A DNA stretch of 64,000 nucleotides from Vombatus ursinus (taxonomy: Eukaryota > Chordata > Mammalia > Diprotodontia > Vombatidae): positions 24,772,879-24,836,878 of the forward strand of contig NW_020940358.1 in assembly GCF_900497805.2 (NCBI RefSeq). Reading direction: 5' to 3'. Below, in pieces: positions 57,418-64,000 of the stretch (its first letter is position 1; each line of letters opens with the position of its first letter). The translations under genes were made by a program, and so were the position numbers. The notes beneath the pieces are model-generated. The model made no database searches. It was given only the letters and a program-made list of their open reading frames with translations, and was not told the origin of the DNA.

Positions 57418-58303
57418 CCTTAAAGTTAACATATTCAAAACTAAACTCATTCTTTCCCTCTAAAACCTCTCTCCATATTACTGTCCTCCACTCCTCACTA
57501 TCTCTCAGTCCCCATCTCCATATCCAATATGTTGCTAAGGTCTGAAGATTTCACCTTTGCAACATCTCTCCTTCTCTTCTCTAATACTGCTACCACCCTC
57601 ATGAAGTCTCTCAGCATCCCGTGCCTTGACTATTACAGTAACCTGAAGGTTGGTCATACTGCCTCATGCCTCTCCCCACTCCAGTCCATCCTCCATTCAG
57701 TCACTTAAGGAATTTTCCTAAAGCAATGATCAGATCATGTCACCCCTATACTCAGTAAACTTCAATGGCTTCCTATAACCTCCAGGATCATATACAAAAT
57801 CATCTGTATGGCATTAAAAACCCTTTGTAACCAAGCTCTTCCCCACACCTTTTTATCCTTCTTATGCCATACAACTCAGTCTCCCCACCCCACCTCAATT
57901 GATTCTTTGATCCAGTGATACTGGCCTTCTTGTTCCACTAACAAGACACTAAGACGCTACTCTCAGTTCTGGGCATTTTCACCAACTGTCTCCCATGTCT
58001 AGAATCCTCTTCTTCCTCATCTCCACCTCCTAAATTGCTTGACTTCCTTCAAGTCCCACCTTCCACAGGAAGGTGAGATTTCCCAATCCCTCTTGATTCT
58101 AGTGGCTTCTTTCCATTAATTATTTTCTATTCATTGTATATATAGCTTGTTCATACATATTTGTTTGCATATTGTCTCCCCAATCAGATTTTGAGCTACC
58201 TGAGGAAAGGAACTGGATTTTGCCTTTTTTTGTATCTCCAGCACTTAGCACAGAGCTTGGTACATAGTAGATGCTTACTAAATGCCTACTGACTGATTTC
58301 AAT
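57418..58303 (+). mobile_element. L2 LINE 3' end inside L1
   Basis: ORF2 C-terminus (CATGTCACCCCTATACTCAG; frame RVPCLDYYSN-like) and the complete 3' UTR with AGCACTTAGCACAGAGCTTG and terminal TACTGACTGA. L1 flanks match across it. Confidence 0.85.
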
Positions 58304-60558
58304 GTTTCTTTGAAATTATCTCTTTTTTCATTACTTATATCACAAGAGTATTCTATCATATTAATATATCACAACCTATCCAGTTATTCTCAGTTATTGA
58401 ACATACTCTTAGTTTCTAGTTTTTGCTACTACAAAAAGTTTTGCTACCACAAAAAGAAAGAGATGTTAAATTTTTTGTGTTTATAGAACTTTTTCCTCTT
58501 TCTTTAATCTCTTTTGAATTTAGGCCTAGCAGTGCTATATCTAGGTCAATGGGAATATACTATTTACTAATTTTTGTGTATAATTCAAATTGCTTTTTTT
58601 TAATTTAATTCTATTTTATTTTCATTTCCAAATTTTCTCTCCCTTCTCACCTCCCCCAACTATTGAGAAGGCAAGAAAAACAATATAGTCATGGAAAACA
58701 AACTCACTTATTAACCATGTCCAAAAAAAAAGAAAAGAAAGAGGAAAAAATATGCTTTAATCTGCATTCTGACTTCATCAGCTCTTTATCTTGAAATGAA
58801 TAGGATGTTTCATTATTAGTTCTCTGGAATTGTGGTTAGTCATTGTATTGATCAGAGTTAACTGAGTCTTTCAAAGTTGTTTGTTTTTACAATATTATTG
58901 TTGCTATATAAATTATTCTCCTGGTTCTACTCCACTTTGCATCAGTTGATACAAGTCATCCCAGGTGTTTGTGAAATGACATCCTTCATCATTTCTTACA
59001 GTCTTACAGCACAATAATATTTCATCATATTCATATACTATATTCAACCATTCCCTAATTGATGAGCATTCCCTCATTTCAATTCTTTGCCACTACAAAA
59101 AAATACTGCTATAAATCTTTTTTATACACATGGGTCCTGTCTCTCTTTCCTTGATCCCTTTGGAATATAGATCTGATAGAGTCATTGTGGGGTCAAAGGT
59201 TAACGGCTTTTTGGGCATGATTCCAAATTGCTTTTTAGAATGGTTAGATTCGTTTACAATTCCACCAACAGTCCATTAGTGTACCTACTTTCACACAATC
59301 CCTCCAGGATTTGTCATTTTCCTTTTTTGTTATCTTAGTCAATCTGATGGATGTGAGATGGCACCTTGGGCTGTTTTAATTTGCATGTCTCTAATTATTA
59401 GTGATTTAGAACATTTTTTTTCATGTAACTATTGGTAGCTTGGATTTCTTCCTCTTAAATACTGCTTATTCATATCTCTTGGCCATTTATCAATTCAGAA
59501 ATCGCTCTTTTTCTTGTACATTTGACTCAGTTCCCTAGATATTTTAGAAATGAGACCTTTATCAGAGAAATTTGCTGCAAAGATTTCCCCTCTTGTTTCC
59601 TGCTTTTCTCCCAACTTTAGCTGCATTGATTTTGTTTGTACAAAACCTTTTTCATTTTGTGAAATAAAAATTATCTATCTTGCTTCTCATTCTCTTGTTT
59701 GGTCATTGAATTCTTCCACAATCCATAAATCCATGGTAATTTCTTCTATGCTTCACTAATTTAGTTATGATATGACCCTTTATGTCTAAATCATGTACCC
59801 AATTTTGAGCTTATCTTGGAATATGGTGTGAGATTTTGGTTTATATCTAGTTTCTGCCAGACTACTTTCCAGTTTTCCCAATAGTTTTTGTCAAATAGTG
59901 AGTTCCAATAGTTAAGATCTTTGGGTTTATCAAACACTAGATGTTCTTTTGCTTCTGTGTATTGTGTACCTAATCTGTTCTACTGATCAACCTCTCTATT
60001 TCTTGCCCAGTATCAAATTGGTTTCATTATTACAGCTTTGTTGTATCATTTGAGATCTGGTACCACTAATCCCCCACCCCTTTAATTCTGCTTTTTTTTT
60101 CATTGATTTTCTTGATATTCTTGATCTTTTGTTCCTCCAGAATAATTTTGTTACAATTTTTTTCAAGCTCTATAAAATGATTTTTAGTTTTTTGATTGGT
60201 GTGGTATTGAATACGTAAATTAATTTAGGTAAGGTTGTACATTTATTATATTGGCTTTGTCTCCACATGAGCAATTAATGTTTCTCAATTATTTTGATCT
60301 ATATTTATGTGAAGACTTTTTTATAATAGTATTCATATAATTTCTAGATATGTCCTGGCAGATAGACTCACAAGTATTCCTACTTATTTTAATGGAATTT
60401 CTCTTTCTATCTCTTGCTTCTGGGCTTAATTGGTAAGATACAGAAGTGCAAATGATTTATGTGGGTTTATTTTATACCCTACAACTCTGCTAAGATTTTT
60501 AATTGTTTCATTTAATTCTTTAATTGATTCTCTAGGGTTCTCTAACTAAACTCTCATT

Positions 60559-60799
60559 TGTCGTTCTTTAGTCATGTTTGATTCTTTGTGACCGCATTTG
60601 AAGTTTTCTTGGCAAAGATACTGGAATAGTTTGCCATTTTTTTCTTCCAGTTCATTCCACAGATGAGGAAACTGAGGCAAATGGATTAAGTGACTTGCCT
60701 AGAGTCACACAGCTAGTAAATATGTGATTTTAACTCAGAAAAATGAGTCTTCCTGACTTCAAGTTCTATACTGAATCCACTGCGCCACCTAGCTGCCCA
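60559..60799 (-). mobile_element. MAR1-like SINE in L1
   Basis: TTTTCTTGGCAAAGATACTG, AGATGAGGAAACTGAGGCAA, ending CCACTGCGCCACCTAGCTGC. Confidence 0.9.
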
Positions 60800-61847
60800 T
60801 TATATCATCTGCAAAACGTGATAGTTTTATATCCTCTTTGCCTTGTTCCTTCAATTTTTTTCTTGTCTTGTTGCTATAGTTAGCATTTCTAGTACAATAT
60901 TGAATAGTAAATGTGATAATAGGCACCCTTACTTCACCCCTGATCTTATTGGAAAGGTTTTTAGCTTATCCCTGTTACAGATAATACTTGCTCTGAGCTT
61001 TAGATATATACTACTTATCATTTTTAAAAAGGATCTATTTATTACTACGCTTTCTAGTGGGGTTTGTTTTTTTTAATAGGAATGCTGTATTTTGTCAAAA
61101 GTTTTTTTTTCCCCATCTGTTGAAATAATCATATTATTTTGTTGTTTATGGTCAATTATACTTAGTTGAATATTAGCTTTCCTAATATTGAACCAATCCA
61201 GAATTCCTGATATAAACCCAGCCTGGCTGTAGTATATATTCTTTGTGATATGTTGCTGTAAATCTCCTTCTAGTATTTTATTTAAAATTTTTGCATAAAT
61301 ATTCATTAGAGAGATTGGCCGATAGTTTTCTTTCTCTGTTTTGACTCTCTCCAGTTTATGTATCAAGACTATATTTGTGTGATAGAAGGAATTTGGTAGG
61401 ACTCCTTCTTTATCTATTTTTTCAAACAGTTTATGTAACAGTGGAGTTAATTTGTTGTTGATCCATTCTCTCTTTTTTTGGTGTAAGCATCCAGACATAT
61501 AAATTTTCCACTGAGCACTACTTTGGCTACATCCCACAAATTTTTGTATGTTGTTTTATTGTCGTCGTTATCTTTGATGAAATTATTTGTTATTTAACTC
61601 ATTCATTCTTTAGGATTGTTATTTAATTTCCTATTAATTTTAATCTATGTTTCAAAGACCCTTTATTGAAGGTAATATTTATTGCATTATGGTCAGGAAA
61701 AGATGTATTTAATATTTGTTTTTTTCCATTTGTTTGTGAGGTTCTACTGCTATTAGATCAGTAGAGCATGATCAATTTTTGTGAAATTGCATGCACAGGT
61801 GAGATAAAGGTGTACGCCTTTGTATTCTCATTCAATATTCTCTAGAG

Positions 61848-62619
61848 CAGCACTTTTTAAACTGTGGATGGGATCAGGTAATTGAATGTGTGGAGTTGCA
61901 AAAATTTTGGCAACAATAAAACGTTCCTGAATGCACAATGACCAAAAATTATTTCAAAATCAAATGCATAATGAATCCAAGGTGTTTCTGTCAGTGCTTG
62001 CCTGTGTTGCAACTTCACCGCAGCCTTGATTCCAAACACACAGCATGAGTACTTTGCACTGCACGTGCTCTCATGCCACACAATTCCAACAAATGCTGCC
62101 AGAAACACCTCAGCTCAGATTTGAGACTATTATATGTTATGAATTGCAGTGTTTTTACAATACATACAAAATCGTTAAATGAATTTTGGTTTGGGATTAG
62201 GACAGAATTTCCCACAACTTCTGAAATGGCCCCAAAACATACTTCTGCCATTTTGTGCTATGTATTTGTTTGAAGTGGCATTCTCAGCATTGATGATTAT
62301 AAAATCAAAATATCAACCAGTTCTGAAAAATGTTGAACATGCTCTGTGTCCTGCAGTATTAAATATTCTGCTGAGGTGTAATTATTTATGTAAAAATAAA
62401 CAAGCACATCCATCTAATTAGGATGCAAATTTGCTCTCATCTTTAATAAATGGTAAAATTATATGCATGCCAAAGAATTGTTTTAAAATAAATTTCTTCA
62501 TGATTTATTATCAGTAAATGTTTGATTTGTATGCTGCTCATATACCTATATGCCCAGCATCACTAAAAAATTTCTCAAGTAATAAGGGAACACAAGTAGA
62601 AAAAGTTTAAGCAGCTCTA
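61848..62619 (+). mobile_element. hAT (Charlie-type) transposon with transposase C-terminus, in L1
   Basis: Left end CAGCACTTTTTAAACTGTGG; the right end contains AAAAGTTTAAGCAGCTC, whose complement is similar. Flanks CTCTAGAG (61840-61847) and CTTAAGAG (62620-62627) agree at 6 of 8 and continue the L1 text, fitting an 8-bp duplication; the left copy equals the hAT-preferred nTCTAGAn. The plus strand encodes the hAT dimerisation tail in the frame ILLPFCAMYLFEVAFSALMI, then IKSKYQPVLKNVEHAL and NKQAHPSN. An adjacent frame gives SLNEFWFGIRTEFPTTSEM, so a frameshift separates the two. Most of the transposase is missing. Confidence 0.75.
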
Positions 62620-62869
62620 CTTAAGAGGTCTATCATATTTAATTTTTCAAAAATTCTGTTCATTTCTTTAACTTCTTTCTTGTTTATTTTCTTGTTATAT
62701 TTATCTGGGTCTGGGAGGGGTAAAATGAGGGCCCCTCATAATTGTACTTTTACTATCTATTTCCTCCTGTAACTCATTTAACTTTTCCTTTAAGAATTTA
62801 GATACTATGCCATTTGGTTCAGACATGTTAAGTATTGATATTAATGAACTATCCGTGTTGAATACTACC

Positions 62870-63022
62870 TTTTTTTTTTTTTGCGAGGCAATTGGGGTTA
62901 AGTGACTTGCTCAGGGTCACACAGCTAGTAAGTATCAAGCATCTGGTCTGAAACTGGGTTTGAACTCAGGTCCTCCTGACTCCAGGGCCAGTGCTCTATC
63001 CACTGTACCATCTAGCTGACCC
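62870..63022 (-). mobile_element. WSINE1-like SINE in L1
   Basis: Poly-T, GGGGTTAAGTGACTTGCTCA, ending CCACTGTACCATCTAGCTGA. Flanks GAATACTA and AAATACTA suggest a short duplication. Confidence 0.9.
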
Positions 63023-64000
63023 AAATACTAATTCCCCTGTTTATCTCTTTTAATTTCATCTATTTTTGCTTTTGCTTTGCCTGAGATCATGATTGCTACC
63101 CCTGCCTCTTTTACTTCAGCTGATCCCTATAGATTCTTCTCCAGCCTCTTATTTTAAATATGTTTATTTTTCTGCTTCAAGTCTGTTTCTCATAAACAAC
63201 ATATTGTTGGGTTCTGATTTTTAATCCATTATGCTATACTTTACTTTCATAGGTGAATTCATCCCATTCACATTCAAAATTATGATTACTGTATATTTCC
63301 CTCTATCCTATTCTCTTATGTTTTTCCTTCTCTTTTCCCCCTTTCTACTCTTTAACAGTCCATTTTTCTTCTAACTGCTGCCTCCCTTAATTTGCCTTCC
63401 TTCCTTTCCTTTCCCCTTTCTCTTAACTTCTGTCCTTCCTATTTCCCTGCTGGGTGAGATGAATTCTGTACCCAGTTGTATGTATATGTGTATCCTTCCC
63501 TCCTTTCATCAGGTCAGATGAGAGTGAGGTTCAAGTGTCACTTGCTCCCTGCCCCATTTCACTGCCTCTTCTGTTATATAAACTTTTCCTTGTACATCCC
63601 ATTTATGTAAGAAAATTTTTCTTATTCTTTCTCTCTCTTCCCCACCCTTCTAGTGCATTCCTCTTCTCCATTCTTCTTTTGAAAACATCCAAAAATAATA
63701 GAATCACATCCAGGTTTTCCATGTAATTAGACTCCCTCTAAGACCCCTGGTGAAGATGGAGCTCTGAGGCATTACATATATCATCGCCCTATAAAAGAAC
63801 ATAAACATTTTGACCTTATTTAGACCTTTAAACTTGAAATATAATTTCTTATTCATGTTTACCTTCATATACTTCTCTTGAATCCTGTATTTGAATGTCA
63901 AATTTTCTACCCAGTTTTGACATTTCCATCAGGAAAGTTTAAAAGTCCTCTAACTAGCAATTAGAACTTTGTCAAATCTATAAGAATACAAGTCATTCCC

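Larger units (their letters stand above)
56765..58590 (-). mobile_element. L1 3' region carrying nested MAR1 and L2
   Basis: 3' UTR in reverse complement (CAAGTAAAACAAATTCCCCC), continuing after a SINE at 57169 (TGGTCATTGTATTGAT) and after an L2 at 58304 (TTACTTATATCACAAGAGTA). The three pieces are consecutive L1 segments. Confidence 0.75.
58592..64000 (-). mobile_element. long L1, 3' end to ORF1-ORF2 spacer, runs off window
   Basis: In reverse complement: 3' UTR at about 58595, ORF2 C-terminus at 59050-60050, reverse transcriptase at 61073-61537 (frame [20 protein letters not shown], then [10 protein letters not shown]), endonuclease at about 62650-63320, spacer to 64000. The catalytic FADD-type segment is not readable. 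MAR1, hAT and WSINE1 insertions interrupt it. Several stops make it inactive. Confidence 0.88.

Noticed and set aside
61073-61537. 154-codon minus-strand frame as a host gene
   Set aside because: It is the reverse-transcriptase segment of an L1 (NYRPISLMN and QAGFISG motifs) inside a broken element.
10421-63022. SINE heads as tRNA genes
   Set aside because: They are tRNA-derived repeats with A-rich tails and target duplications, not folded functional tRNA genes.
55600-64000. ARFGEF2 3' exons, expected from human gene order
   Set aside because: No Sec7/ARF-GEF C-terminal coding segment was recognised on the minus strand; the region is filled by L1, L2 and SINEs.
1-64000. Endogenous retrovirus or LTR element
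   Set aside because: No LTR pair, primer-binding site or gag/pol/env-like frame was recognised; all reverse-transcriptase traces fit L1 or L2.
1-64000. CRISPR array, operon or prokaryotic system
   Set aside because: Spliced GT-AG introns, SINEs and LINEs show vertebrate nuclear DNA; no regularly spaced repeats were found beyond microsatellites.

Overview
The window is vertebrate nuclear DNA and almost certainly marsupial. The exons match CSE1L (exportin-2, CAS). The introns are full of marsupial repeats: tRNA-derived SINEs opening with GGGGCAGCTAGGTGG (WSINE1- and MAR1-like), marsupial-type LINE-1, abundant L2, and older MIR/CORE-SINE and CR1/L3 relics. The short WSINE1-like form points to an Australian lineage, but species is not resolved. 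Family names come from memory and no database was searched.

Layout. One host gene is recognised, CSE1L on the minus strand. A CpG island at about 54,900-55,560 carries its promoter and the non-coding exon 1 (splice donor at 55,281). Exon 2 (34,949-35,044) holds the ATG at 35,033-35,031. Exons 3-21 run down to 1,755. Exon phases close exactly through 2,365 coding bases, encoding residues 1-788 of a protein that is about 971 residues in human. The last coding exons, by comparison about four, lie off the left edge. Intron 1 is about 20 kb and consists largely of nested repeats.

55,600-64,000 is upstream intergenic DNA. It holds MIR relics, an L1 fragment (56,765-58,590) broken by a MAR1 SINE and an L2, and a long minus-strand L1 (58,592 to the right edge) interrupted by a MAR1, a hAT transposon and a WSINE1. 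In human the next gene on this side is ARFGEF2; none of its coding sequence was found here.

CSE1L is the RanGTP-dependent exporter that returns importin-alpha to the cytoplasm. The promoter looks like a TATA-less housekeeping type, with NRF-1-like, YY1-like, GC-box and CCAAT motifs. No CRISPR array, operon, tRNA gene or retroviral provirus was recognised. The items most worth a second look are the insertion order of repeats (L2 inside L1 at four sites, L1 inside L2 at one), an L1 lacking all of ORF2, small hAT- and Tigger-like elements with recognisable ends, inverted SINEs around exon 3, an inverted SINE pair in intron 1, and a start-stop upstream ORF.
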